A stretch of 7,987 nucleotides of DNA, taken from positions 1 to 7,987 of the forward strand of contig JAFYGL010000190.1 in assembly GCA_017543165.1 (NCBI GenBank). The letters run 5' to 3'. The notes beneath the pieces are model-generated. The model was not told the origin of the DNA. It was given only the letters and a program-made list of their open reading frames with translations, and made no database searches. Positions 1-6,475 of the stretch are shown here, one piece after another. The position numbers were made by a program, and so were the translations under genes. The stretch's first letter is position 1. Every line of letters begins with the position of its first letter. This DNA comes from Victivallales bacterium. GTDB lineage: Bacteria; Verrucomicrobiota; Lentisphaeria; Oligosphaerales; Oligosphaeraceae.

Positions 1-1311
1 GCCCAGCTCGTCGTTGAACTTGTCAATTGTAGCATGCTGTAGTTTCTCCGCCCCAGCGAAATGGTAGCGGATGCGGTCATTTGTCAAATGTGAGAGTTTT
101 GTGGCGGCGATGGCGGAATCAACAACGCTCACCTGGTCTTCCCAACCCACATATTTGGAGGTCTTCTGATAGACATCTTGCTTGAGGCTTGGACCGAATA
201 TAACGGATGAAGACATGCGGTCGCGCAGTTTCGTAAGAAGTTGATTGAACTGGGCGTCATCTTCCTTGAGCTGGTTGAATTGCTCCGTTGTCATTCTGGA
301 GGCAGAGGAGATGTTTGAGCGTGCATTGTCAAATTTCCGTCGCAGCCACTCCATTTTTCCCATCTTGACACCCATGGCCGTGTCCAGGTCAAATCTGAAT
401 GCGCGCAGGCCGTCGCGGATCTGGTCAAGTTGCTTCTTCTGGTATGCCATGTCGCTTTTGACCTTTCCGCTGGCGTCGGTGAAATTGAAGTCGGTCTTGA
501 TGCATCGGGTTGCAGCCTTTCTATGTGCGATGGCTTGCCTTGCCAACTCCTCCAGTTGAATGATATCTTGTTCTATTTGCAGTTTTTGTTCAGGCGAGAG
601 TCTATCTTCCATATTCGCCAGGGTATCCTTGCATTGATTGACAAGGGCCATAAATCTGTTCTCGCCAATGAAGAGTTCCTTCACCTTTGAGGCGGAGGCC
701 GCCGCCAGTTTCAGCATATCCGTGCGGTTGGATGCGTCATAGAAGTGGCTGTCTGCCAGGACGACGACTGCCTTCTCGCTGATTGTGCCTTCCTTGAGCA
801 TCGTGGCCAGTCCTAGAACGGCATTCTTAAGGGCAGCCCGCCCAGTTTCTCCAAGCAGCCTGGGTGTGCCATCGGGAAGTTCGCCCCTGGCACGTGTGTC
901 GAATTCCCGCGAGGCCATGAGTTTGTTCAGGGCTGTTTGGCAGAAGTCACGTCCTTCCACGCCGTGTTTGTCCTGGAATGCAAGTGCCACTTCGTCCAGG
1001 AGCGCGGAGCCGTCGTTTCCCAGAAGGAGCTGCTTGTTTTCACTGGCGCGTGTCTCCTGCAGCAGTATCTCATCATCCGAGAGCGTGCGGGATGCGGCAA
1101 AAATCTCCGCCTTGTTAATGGCGCTTTGCGTCATTGGATCGTTGTTTGCATTGACGAAGGAGATGATTGTGGAATCATGCTGCACCATTGAGGGCTGGGC
1201 AGGTCCATTGGGGCCTTTCAGCCCGTTTGGCCCGCCAATGTCAATCGCACCCAGATTTGTGTCAATCCAAAAGCGGTTTCCCAGTGTGGCATCTGAAATA
1301 GGTCCAGGCAT
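1..1311 (-). CDS. Putative type III secreted effector, helical/coiled-coil rich, partial (C-terminus beyond left edge)
   Basis: An open frame of 437 codons starts at ATG 1311-1309 and runs without a stop off the left edge. The start is set by a GAGGAG Shine-Dalgarno site at 1325-1320 (8-nt spacer), inside the end of the preceding chaperone gene, only 2 bp away. I do not recognise the family. The N-terminus (MPGPISDATLGNRFW) has no hydrophobic signal peptide and is followed by a Gly/Pro/Asn stretch (GGPNGLKGPNGP, residues 26-37). Most of the remainder is predicted helical by eye, with charged heptad-like stretches around residues 225-265 and 285-365. No cysteine or histidine catalytic cluster stands out. 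Tight coupling to two CesT-like chaperone genes is the main reason to call it a secreted effector or translocator; a structural or regulatory secretion substrate is also possible. The reading frame is near certain, the role is inferred. Confidence 0.75.
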   Translation of the reverse strand, partial: MPGPISDATLGNRFWIDTNLGAIDIGGPNGLKGPNGPAQPSMVQHDSTIISFVNANNDPMTQSAINKAEIFAASRTLSDDEILLQETRASENKQLLLGNDGSALLDEVALAFQDKHGVEGRDFCQTALNKLMASREFDTRARGELPDGTPRLLGETGRAALKNAVLGLATMLKEGTISEKAVVVLADSHFYDASNRTDMLKLAAASASKVKELFIGENRFMALVNQCKDTLANMEDRLSPEQKLQIEQDIIQLEELARQAIAHRKAATRCIKTDFNFTDASGKVKSDMAYQKKQLDQIRDGLRAFRFDLDTAMGVKMGKMEWLRRKFDNARSNISSASRMTTEQFNQLKEDDAQFNQLLTKLRDRMSSSVIFGPSLKQDVYQKTSKYVGWEDQVSVVDSAIAATKLSHLTNDRIRYHFAGAEKLQHATIDKFNDELG

Positions 1312-1313
1312 AT

Positions 1314-1778
1314 TCACTGCTCCTCGCTAGTTTCATACTCATCCATGTCATCTGGCAAATCGCCGCATGGAAACTGTTCCTCGAATCGTGTGCGAATGCC
1401 ATTGACCAATTCCACAAGGGCATCAATCCAGGCGGCAACATGGTCTGCGTTCTCGAGCATTTCCGCAGGGCGGTGGTCATGCACCAGGACCATCCTGTTC
1501 TCTGGGTCCATGGAAATTGTAAAGCCCGCATTCGGCGCATCCAGTTCATTGAGTTCCATAAGCGCGCGAGCCCGCTGTTCCTGGAAGCCGTCCTCGACTG
1601 CATATCCCACTGGTGACCATGCAACGACCTCCTCCGCCTCCTCGATATAGTCTATTTCCACCTCCACGGTCCCGTCCACCGTGAAATTGCAGCGGTTTTC
1701 GTTCAGGGCAAGTTGCATGCCCATCTTTTCGCCAAAATCAGCCAGTGCCTGCTGAAAAGATTCAAACAAGGTCATCAT
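1314..1778 (-). CDS. CesT/SycE-like type III secretion chaperone (chaperone B)
   Basis: This 154-residue, strongly acidic protein fits the class IB/CesT secretion chaperones in length and pattern: an N-terminal amphipathic helix (FESFQQALADFGEKMGMQL, residues ~5-23), a beta segment CNFTVDGTVEVEIDY (31-45), a middle helix RARALMELNELD (~69-80) before a strand pair (GFTISMD, RMVLVHD), and a C-terminal helix (~110-133). Such chaperones bind the N-terminal region of one effector in the cytosol and hand it to the secretion ATPase. The ATG at 1778 overlaps the upstream stop codon (ATGA) and has AGGAGG at 1791-1786 with a 7-nt spacer. A second in-frame ATG follows immediately at 1775 and could also serve. 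The stop lies 2 bp before the effector ATG at 1311, so translation is probably coupled. Family assignment is by pattern, not by search. Confidence 0.78.
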   Translation of the reverse strand: MMTLFESFQQALADFGEKMGMQLALNENRCNFTVDGTVEVEIDYIEEAEEVVAWSPVGYAVEDGFQEQRARALMELNELDAPNAGFTISMDPENRMVLVHDHRPAEMLENADHVAAWIDALVELVNGIRTRFEEQFPCGDLPDDMDEYETSEEQ

Positions 1779-2200
1779 TGCCTAGCCTCCTTTGCATCCT
1801 GGAAGGTCTCCACTCTCATGCGCCAGCCCTGAATTGTCCTCATGAATCCCTCGACATACCGTCTGAATTCATCGGTGGTAGAGATGAAGTCGGCGTCAAA
1901 GCGTTCCGTGAGATAGATGGCATTTTCTCGTGAATTGAGGGAAATCCGTGCGCCATTTGTTGCGCGCCAGAAGAAATTCCCCTCCAGAAGAGCTTCGCAC
2001 AGTCCTTCTGGAAGTTCACCTTCGCCCAGGTCCGCCACTTTGGCGCGGCAGTAGTCCATTGATGCATATCCGCCTGATGAGAAGAATGACAGCAGCCCAT
2101 CCTCTAACTTCAGAGTGAAGCCGTCGTCATTTTCCTCTAGAGAGTCGGGTGGGACAAGTTCGGCTGCCATGGAGGCCAGCATCTGCATTTTATCTGTCAT
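1775..2200 (-). CDS. CesT-like type III secretion chaperone (chaperone A), first gene of cassette
   Basis: A 141-residue acidic protein starts at ATG 2200-2198. I chose this over an upstream in-frame ATG at 2260 because AGGAGA lies at 2211-2206, 5 nt ahead of it, and the extra 20 residues do not resemble the family. The CesT pattern is clear: an N-terminal helix (MQMLASMAAEL), strands FTLKLEDG and LLSFFSSGGYASMDY, then LPEGLCEALLEGNFFW (residues ~63-78), where 'LL.gN' is the usual helix before the last sheet, then ARISLNSRENAIYLTERF and a terminal helix EFRRYVEGFMRTIQGW (~109-124). It overlaps chaperone B by 4 bp and so is co-translated with it. Two different chaperones ahead of one effector suggest either a heterodimer or that one serves another substrate. 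About 800 bp of non-coding DNA lies upstream; I see no convincing promoter hexamers there. Confidence 0.82.
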   Translation of the reverse strand: MTDKMQMLASMAAELVPPDSLEENDDGFTLKLEDGLLSFFSSGGYASMDYCRAKVADLGEGELPEGLCEALLEGNFFWRATNGARISLNSRENAIYLTERFDADFISTTDEFRRYVEGFMRTIQGWRMRVETFQDAKEARQ

Positions 2201-2359
2201 TATATTCTCCTGTTGAAGATGCCATAAGACACTTACATAATGACTACACGTACTGTGCAATTTTGGTTACAGCAATCAATAACAAAAAATCTCTAAAACT
2301 GTCGATACAATATAATCCAATGAATAAATTGCAATAGAATTGGTTGAAAAACTGCAACT

Positions 2360-2449
2360 ATCCAGTACTCCCTGTCAAGGCAGGGCTTTCATTGAACCAC
2401 AGATTATCACAGATTCTCATAGATTACCTTTTGTAATGAAATCTGTGGA
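2360..2449. repeat. CCACAGATT-type intergenic repeat, copy 1 (shorter)
   Basis: The element opens with TATCCAGTACT (2360-2370) and CCTG..AAGGC, then three 10-nt units: CCACAGATTA (2398-2407), TCACAGATTC (2408-2417) and TCATAGATTA (2418-2427). It closes with the inverted end AAATCTGTGG (2440-2449), so the arms can form a hairpin. The same opening motif and the same order of parts recur at 7696-7866, which shows a repeat family rather than chance. Function is unknown. Confidence 0.75.
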
Positions 2450-2499
2450 GAAAAGTGGGTGAATGAAATATCCAGACCATTAAGGCGAGCGTTGAATAG

Positions 2500-2521
2500 T
2501 TTCACAAACTCATTTGTGAAA
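2500..2521. repeat. Short perfect hairpin, 9-bp stem
   Basis: TTTCACAAA (2500-2508) and TTTGTGAAA (2513-2521) are exact reverse complements around a CTCA loop. It lies in the spacer downstream of the 848-codon gene and about 300 bp upstream of chaperone A. No U-tract follows on either strand, so a classical intrinsic terminator is not supported; an operator-like palindrome is possible. Confidence 0.4.
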
Positions 2522-2580
2522 AATTGCACATTTTAGCATCTCCAGTTGTTAATTTGGGGAAGATTTTAACATTTCGCTAT

Positions 2581-2877
2581 GTTCCCCATGAGGGTAGGTA
2601 TTTGAGAGCCGCGTTAGCGGCGACGGAAGCTAGCCGTGGGTGGAGCGAGCGCCGCAGGCGCGAGCGACAACCACGGAAGTGCCCCCAGAATATGGATCCG
2701 CGTATGCGGCGAAAGAATCATCATGGCAAGGCGTTTCCAGCTGTCGCCGCTAACGCGGCTAGGTCTTTTGCCGGGCGCATACGTGGGTTTTGCTTCGCGC
2801 CTGCGGCGCTCGCTCCACCCACGGCTAGCTTCCATCGCCGCTTCGCGGCTTCCTTTTTACCTACCCTCATGGGGAAC
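2581..2877. mobile_element. ~297-bp palindromic MITE-like element with 20-bp perfect terminal inverted repeats
   Basis: GTTCCCCATGAGGGTAGGTA (2581-2600) is exactly reverse-complemented at 2858-2877. Inside, 2625-2663 and 2795-2833 form a 39-bp perfect inverted repeat, and 2601-2624 against 2834-2857 pair imperfectly. Weaker pairing continues outwards (CGCT at 2575-2578 against AGCG at 2880-2883; TAACATT 2567-2573 against AATGTTA 2895-2901). The centre holds an 18-bp segment (2743-2760) that is a perfect inverted copy of 2607-2624, plus a small CCGC-GTAT-GCGG hairpin at 2698-2709. The element is far more GC-rich than its flanks. It encodes no convincing protein, and I see no clear target-site duplication. 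A non-autonomous transposon or large REP/BIME-like repeat is most likely; a structured RNA is the alternative. Confidence 0.6.
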
Positions 2878-2940
2878 AGAGCGTAGCATTTTTTAATGTT
2901 ACGATTGCGTAATGTTAAACTTAACGGCAGTTTTTTAGAG

Positions 2941-2980
2941 ACGAAGGGGCGAAGGAACATGTGTCCCTTCGCCCCTTCGT
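2941..2980. terminator. Strong GC-rich hairpin beside the end of the 848-codon gene; possible terminator
   Basis: ACGAAGGGGCGAAGG (2941-2955) is the exact reverse complement of 2966-2980, giving a 15-bp stem that can extend by a few more pairs into a short loop. It begins 19 bp beyond the stop codon of the minus-strand gene ending at 2999, a typical terminator position. For minus-strand transcripts the stem is followed by CTCTAAAAAAC, not a U-tract. On the plus strand it is followed by CGTTTT, but no plus-strand gene precedes it. It may stop or stabilise the mRNA 3' end, or be another intergenic repeat. Confidence 0.4.
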
Positions 2981-2998
2981 TTTGGGATGCCCTGTATT

Positions 2999-5545
2999 TT
3001 ACAATGGGCGTGTCAAGGATTCGCTTGGGTGCTTGAGTTTGTACACGTCTTCTTCATTGAGGGCGTGTATGAACTCCTGGAACTGCGCGGCGTCCAGGTG
3101 CAGGGTGACGGTGCCGCCCTTGGCGTCTGCCTGGGCATGGTCAAGAACATGTGTCGCCAATTGGAGGTGTTGCCTGTCCTTGGACAATATCTGCGCCAGA
3201 TTGTTGATGAATGGCGTGCTTTCGGATTGCTTTACCTTGGCGATGGTGATATTGAAGCCTCCTGCTGGATCCGGTACGATGGTGGCTGGCTTTCTGCTTT
3301 CGGGCGGCACTTCCAGATGGCGCAGCTGCACCTCTCCATTTTTGGATTTGCAGACAGTTGGCGATGCAAGTTTCTCCAATGTGGCCTCCGCCTCGATGGC
3401 TGCCTCCGCGTCCTGTACGCGTGCTGGATCGCTGCCGTCGCCTGCTATGGCGTCATACAATGCCAGCTGGGACTGGAATGTCTCGCAGATGTCCTTGGCG
3501 CGCTGGGTGAATTCCGCTTCCATTTCATTGATTTTCTTCAGTGCCGTCTTGCGTGTGCTTTCGTCAAGTTGCTGCGCCAATGTGCGGTACTGTTCGAAGT
3601 TTGCCTTGACATGGTCCTGAAGTTCGAATTGCGGGGTGAGGGACTTGACCAGGTTCTTGCGTATTTCCACGACGCCGCGGAATTTCTCCGCCCGCGGCGT
3701 GTCGTCAAAGATACTGTAGTTCTTGAAATCATCATCGGCTGTGAAAGAGAAGTCCGTGGAGAATGTTATCTTCTTTCCTTCCAATGAATGACCAGGGTCA
3801 ATGGCGAAGAACTGGTTTCCGATGCAGCCCTTGTTCTGTGCGCGGCTGCCCACGCCGTCACGGTCGCCGAACAGCAGCAGCATGATCTTGAACTTGCCCA
3901 TTTCCTGAAGGTGGAGGCGCGAACCATTCTGCACCAGGCGCCCGTCCTTTAGGAACACATCCAGGTCGCTGTAGTCCTTGGCCATGGTTCCCTCCAGCAT
4001 CAGTTTTTGCTTGCCGTTGGCCCAGCCGCCCTGGCGCAGAACCAGTTCCTGGCTTGGGATGCCAGTCCTTGCCATCAGGTCGTTTGCCAGCACTTCGCCG
4101 ATTGCGCCCACGCTTGCATCCTTGGTTGATACTGTGCGGAAATGATGGTATAGCACTCCCTGCTTCAGTTTGGTGCGCTCTGAAGTGCGGTATGAGCCTG
4201 TACCAGTTTTTTCCGATTCGTTGTAGTCCAGTTTGACGATATGCTGTTCGCCGTAGTGGGCAAATGCCTCCAGGCCGCTTTCCAGGTCATTGGCTCCATA
4301 CGGGCGCATGATTTCATCGCGGATGGGCTGGAACAGGGCGGTAAGCACATCGAAGAGCGCCTCATCGTCCTGATGGGTGTGCGGATGTGCCGGGTTCATG
4401 AGAGTGTCCGCGAAAGTCTGGGGATTCTGGTTGGGGAAGTGCTGGAGGAATGCGTCCTTGACTGGGTTTTGTCCAGGTGCGGCCAAATCCCGTTTCAGTA
4501 CATGTATTGCGGCGAAGTTGGTGTAGCCAGGGATTGCGTTTTCCGAGCCGCGGCCAGTGTACAGTCCGATTTGCAGATATGCATCGGGGTGTGCCTCCAG
4601 CTGGTCTGCCAGTTCGTTGGCTGTCATTCCCTGGTGGAACCAAGGCTCATGTGACAAGAACTGCGCCGCCCTGGAGCCTGGCTTTTGCAGCAGTTGCTGC
4701 GCGATGGAGTAGCGTGTGTTGCCGTTCATTACGTCCAGGTACAAGTTCTGTGTGTCCGTGGCGCTCCAGTCGAATTTGGCGATGAAGCCAGGCTCCACGC
4801 CTTTTTTCTTGAGGTCCACGAACACCATTGGATTGTCGCCGTTGCTGAGGCGCATTCCAGGGAATATGTTGCCCTTTCGCACTTCGTCCTCCACAGAGGT
4901 GACATCGTAGTCCAGGCCTTTTCTCATCTGGGCCTGTTCCGCCTGCACGGCCTTTTGGTCGACGGCTGGGGCATTGCCGTTGTTGGCGGCGAGGACGGCG
5001 TCAATTACCTTTTCCGCGCCGTCTTGGATGCAGGACTTCGCGTTTTGGAGGAATGCGTTAAGGTCCCGCTGGCCTGCGTTGTTCGTCGGATAGAGATTTC
5101 CTGCTATGAGATCGTTGGCGTGTGCATGTTCAACAATCGCCTTGGCGATAGTCTGAGGGCATTTCCCCGCCTTGAGTGAAATGTATTTTGGCGAGGTCTG
5201 TATTTGGCGGACAACTTCGTTTTCCAGAGCCTTCCTTGCCAGCTCGGGCACCAGGGCGGTCACTGCTTTGATGTCCTTTGCACGGAGGGACTGGCCGAAT
5301 GCCTTTCGTGAGCCCAGGACGCTTTCGAAAGCATGCACGCCTAGATCCCCGTATGTGCTCTTCAGCGCATTGCAGAACGCCTCCATGGTGTCCTTGTTGA
5401 TTTGCTTTTGGCTTGCGGTTATGGTCCAGCGTCCCAGAGTTCCCAGCTTGGGGCTGCTGCCGCCATCCATCACGATGTCCCTTGACGAGGTGACTGCAAT
5501 GTTGGCGACCCTTGTAAAAGTGCTTAGATCAGGTGAAATTGGCAT
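2999..5545 (-). CDS. Large putative type III effector with atypical PI3/4-kinase- or HipA-like kinase domain
   Basis: An 848-residue protein starts at ATG 5545-5543 behind AGGAGG (5556-5551, 5-nt spacer), 15 bp after chaperone C. It has no signal peptide or membrane segment. Residues ~1-230 are mainly helical; ~230-440 is a mixed domain I do not recognise. Residues ~465-590 resemble the C-terminal half of PI3/4-kinase/HipA-fold kinases: a strand (VLYHHFRTVS, 464-473), a Glu-containing helix ending in a Gly-Ile (GAIGEVLANDLMARTGI, 480-496), a hydrophobic stretch running into GDRD (560-563), Asn571, and AIDPGH (581-586), matching the family's GDRHxxN catalytic loop and IDFGH metal-binding motif. 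Departures are Asp for His in GDRH, seven residues before the Asn instead of two, and no obvious lysine in the ATP-binding strand. A charged helical stretch spans ~640-695. The role as a secreted host-directed kinase is inferred from this match and the chaperone neighbour. Confidence 0.75.
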   Translation of the reverse strand: MPISPDLSTFTRVANIAVTSSRDIVMDGGSSPKLGTLGRWTITASQKQINKDTMEAFCNALKSTYGDLGVHAFESVLGSRKAFGQSLRAKDIKAVTALVPELARKALENEVVRQIQTSPKYISLKAGKCPQTIAKAIVEHAHANDLIAGNLYPTNNAGQRDLNAFLQNAKSCIQDGAEKVIDAVLAANNGNAPAVDQKAVQAEQAQMRKGLDYDVTSVEDEVRKGNIFPGMRLSNGDNPMVFVDLKKKGVEPGFIAKFDWSATDTQNLYLDVMNGNTRYSIAQQLLQKPGSRAAQFLSHEPWFHQGMTANELADQLEAHPDAYLQIGLYTGRGSENAIPGYTNFAAIHVLKRDLAAPGQNPVKDAFLQHFPNQNPQTFADTLMNPAHPHTHQDDEALFDVLTALFQPIRDEIMRPYGANDLESGLEAFAHYGEQHIVKLDYNESEKTGTGSYRTSERTKLKQGVLYHHFRTVSTKDASVGAIGEVLANDLMARTGIPSQELVLRQGGWANGKQKLMLEGTMAKDYSDLDVFLKDGRLVQNGSRLHLQEMGKFKIMLLLFGDRDGVGSRAQNKGCIGNQFFAIDPGHSLEGKKITFSTDFSFTADDDFKNYSIFDDTPRAEKFRGVVEIRKNLVKSLTPQFELQDHVKANFEQYRTLAQQLDESTRKTALKKINEMEAEFTQRAKDICETFQSQLALYDAIAGDGSDPARVQDAEAAIEAEATLEKLASPTVCKSKNGEVQLRHLEVPPESRKPATIVPDPAGGFNITIAKVKQSESTPFINNLAQILSKDRQHLQLATHVLDHAQADAKGGTVTLHLDAAQFQEFIHALNEEDVYKLKHPSESLTRPL

Positions 5546-5560
5546 ATTGGCCTCCTTTGC

Positions 5561-6040
5561 TTAAACGCGCATGGCAAACAATTCGGAAAATGGGGATTCT
5601 GTGCTTAATGCTGGTGACGAATCGTCCTCATCCCCATTAAGCATGGCAGAAAGCTTGCTCTGCCATTCGCTGGTGAAGTCCAGGACATCGACCAGCAGCT
5701 GCGCGAACGCGGCTGGTTCCGCTGGGTTGATGTCATATACAAGTTGGTATATGAGGTTTCCTGTTGACTTGATGATGGCAAAGGAGCCACCGCCTGTGCG
5801 GTATCCTGCGGCCTGGTCGCAAAGCAAGGTGCGATAGAGTGAGGACGGTGCGCTTTCTGGCAGATAGCCGACCTCTGTGTATAGGAAAATCTTGTTTACG
5901 GATGGGATGAATTGCATTCCCATTTCGATGTCTCCTGCCCGCAATTGCAGAAGTCCATCCTCGGAGGGAACCAGGCCTTCAAGCCCTGCCTCCCAGGCGA
6001 CCTTTTCCAAAAACAACTTGAAATCTTCCATTGTAGCCAT
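5561..6040 (-). CDS. CesT-like type III secretion chaperone (chaperone C) for the downstream kinase-like effector
   Basis: A 159-residue acidic protein with the CesT layout: an N-terminal helix (MEDFKLFLEKVAWEAGL, residues 4-20), LLQLRAGDIEMGMQF (30-44), a strand containing FLYTEVGYL, a middle helix SLYRTLLCDQAAGY, strands GGSFAIIKSTGNLIYQLVYDI (~84-104) and a C-terminal helix FAQLLVDVLDFTSEWQSKLSAML (~112-134), followed by an acidic/Ser-rich tail. It is expected to bind the N-terminal region of the 848-residue protein encoded 15 bp downstream and keep it unfolded for secretion. I chose ATG 6040 because an AGG (6050-6048) sits 7 nt before it. The site is weak, and the in-frame ATG at 6031 has nothing better. 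It is the first gene of its transcription unit. Confidence 0.8.
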   Translation of the reverse strand: MATMEDFKLFLEKVAWEAGLEGLVPSEDGLLQLRAGDIEMGMQFIPSVNKIFLYTEVGYLPESAPSSLYRTLLCDQAAGYRTGGGSFAIIKSTGNLIYQLVYDINPAEPAAFAQLLVDVLDFTSEWQSKLSAMLNGDEDDSSPALSTESPFSELFAMRV

Positions 6041-6054
6041 GAAGAAACCTCATA

Positions 6055-6303
6055 TTAGGATTTGACACAATCATCTTTTAGTTTGGGGGTGTAAGTTAAT
6101 TCAGAGTTTTGGTTTAACAAGAGTGACAATGTAAAAATATCCAATGCCACCGTAATGAGGCACATAATGAAATAAGCAAGCCGTTGCCGAGGGCCTCTAC
6201 CCGCGGTAAATTGATATGTTGTTGGGGAGTAGCCCCACCAGTTAAATATTGTCAAGAGAGGTAATTTCAAAACATCCAATGTGAGCACCGCTTCGGCGCT
6301 CAC
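6055..6303 (-). CDS. Doubtful 82-codon small membrane-protein reading frame
   Basis: The frame opens with GTG (6303-6301) inside the right arm of the long hairpin and ends with TAA at 6055, 14 bp before chaperone C. It would encode a protein with one plausible membrane segment (LAYFIMCLITVALDIFTLSLLL, residues ~41-62). There is no Shine-Dalgarno sequence before the GTG, no ATG start, and the first third is simply the palindrome read through, so the N-terminus is suspect. It may be the remnant of a gene cut by the palindromic element, or an accident of A+T-rich leader DNA. I cannot name a family. Confidence 0.2.
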   Translation of the reverse strand: MSAEAVLTLDVLKLPLLTIFNWWGYSPTTYQFTAGRGPRQRLAYFIMCLITVALDIFTLSLLLNQNSELTYTPKLKDDCVKS

Positions 6304-6334
6304 ATTGGATGTTTTGAAATTACCTCTCTTGACA
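6250..6334. repeat. 85-nt hairpin with 37-bp perfect arms (palindromic element A)
   Basis: Positions 6250-6286 and 6298-6334 are exact reverse complements over 37 bp. The 11-nt centre can add a CCG/CGG stem, flanked by an A-C mismatch on the plus strand that becomes a G-U pair in a minus-strand transcript. Each arm ends in an outward-reading TTGACA (6329-6334 on plus, 6255-6250 on minus) and contains GAGGTAATTTCAAAAC, the same motif that bounds the element at 6476-6629. Read as DNA it looks like two inverted ends of a mobile element joined back to back; read as RNA it would be a very stable stem. Confidence 0.8.
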
Positions 6335-6403
6335 TTTGCAATTATCCTTTATGTGCTGGAAGGGAGGACTTGTATTCTGAAATGCCCATGTTATTGCTTT
6401 TCA

Positions 6404-6432
6404 TTGACTTTTCTTATTGGAAACTGTATTAT
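6404..6432 (+). promoter_or_regulatory. Sigma70-type promoter candidate for the dehydrogenase gene
   Basis: TTGACT (6404-6409) and TATTAT (6427-6432) are separated by 17 bp; each hexamer differs from consensus at one position. The predicted start near 6439 gives a leader of about 220 nt to the ATG at 6662, which would include the entire 154-nt palindrome at 6476-6629. This is the best hexamer pair I found between the divergent genes. Confidence 0.5.
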
Positions 6433-6475
6433 TCTTGGCTTGATATGATATTTTATGCGTCGAATTGGGATTGTT

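Larger units (their letters stand above)
2201..2998. other. Gene-free, repeat-rich spacer between the two effector cassettes
   Basis: No supported gene lies in this 798-bp stretch. The part next to chaperone A (2201-2359) is A+T-rich and must carry that operon's promoter and leader; I could not identify clear -35/-10 pairs. The rest consists of listed repeats: a CCACAGATT-type element (2360-2449), a 9-bp hairpin (2500-2521), a large palindromic element (2581-2877) and a GC-rich hairpin (2941-2980). Open frames of 60-120 codons on both strands here come from the GC-rich palindrome and are considered spurious. Confidence 0.8.

Noticed and set aside
785..1330. 181-codon plus-strand frame (Ser/Arg/Ala-rich)
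   Set aside because: It is antisense to the continuous minus-strand effector gene, which has a proper start site and operon context.
2524..2960. Several Arg/Ala-rich reading frames of 73-120 codons on both strands
   Set aside because: They lie on the GC-rich palindrome and mirror one another, lack ribosome sites, and cross the terminal repeats; the DNA repeat explains them.
2987..3787. 266-codon plus-strand frame opposite the large effector gene
   Set aside because: Composition is Cys/Leu/Val-rich as in antisense shadows, with no ribosome site, while the minus-strand frame is 848 codons with recognisable motifs.
2999..5545. HipA-type toxin of a toxin-antitoxin pair
   Set aside because: The protein is about twice the size of HipA, and its upstream partner is a CesT-like chaperone, not a DNA-binding antitoxin.
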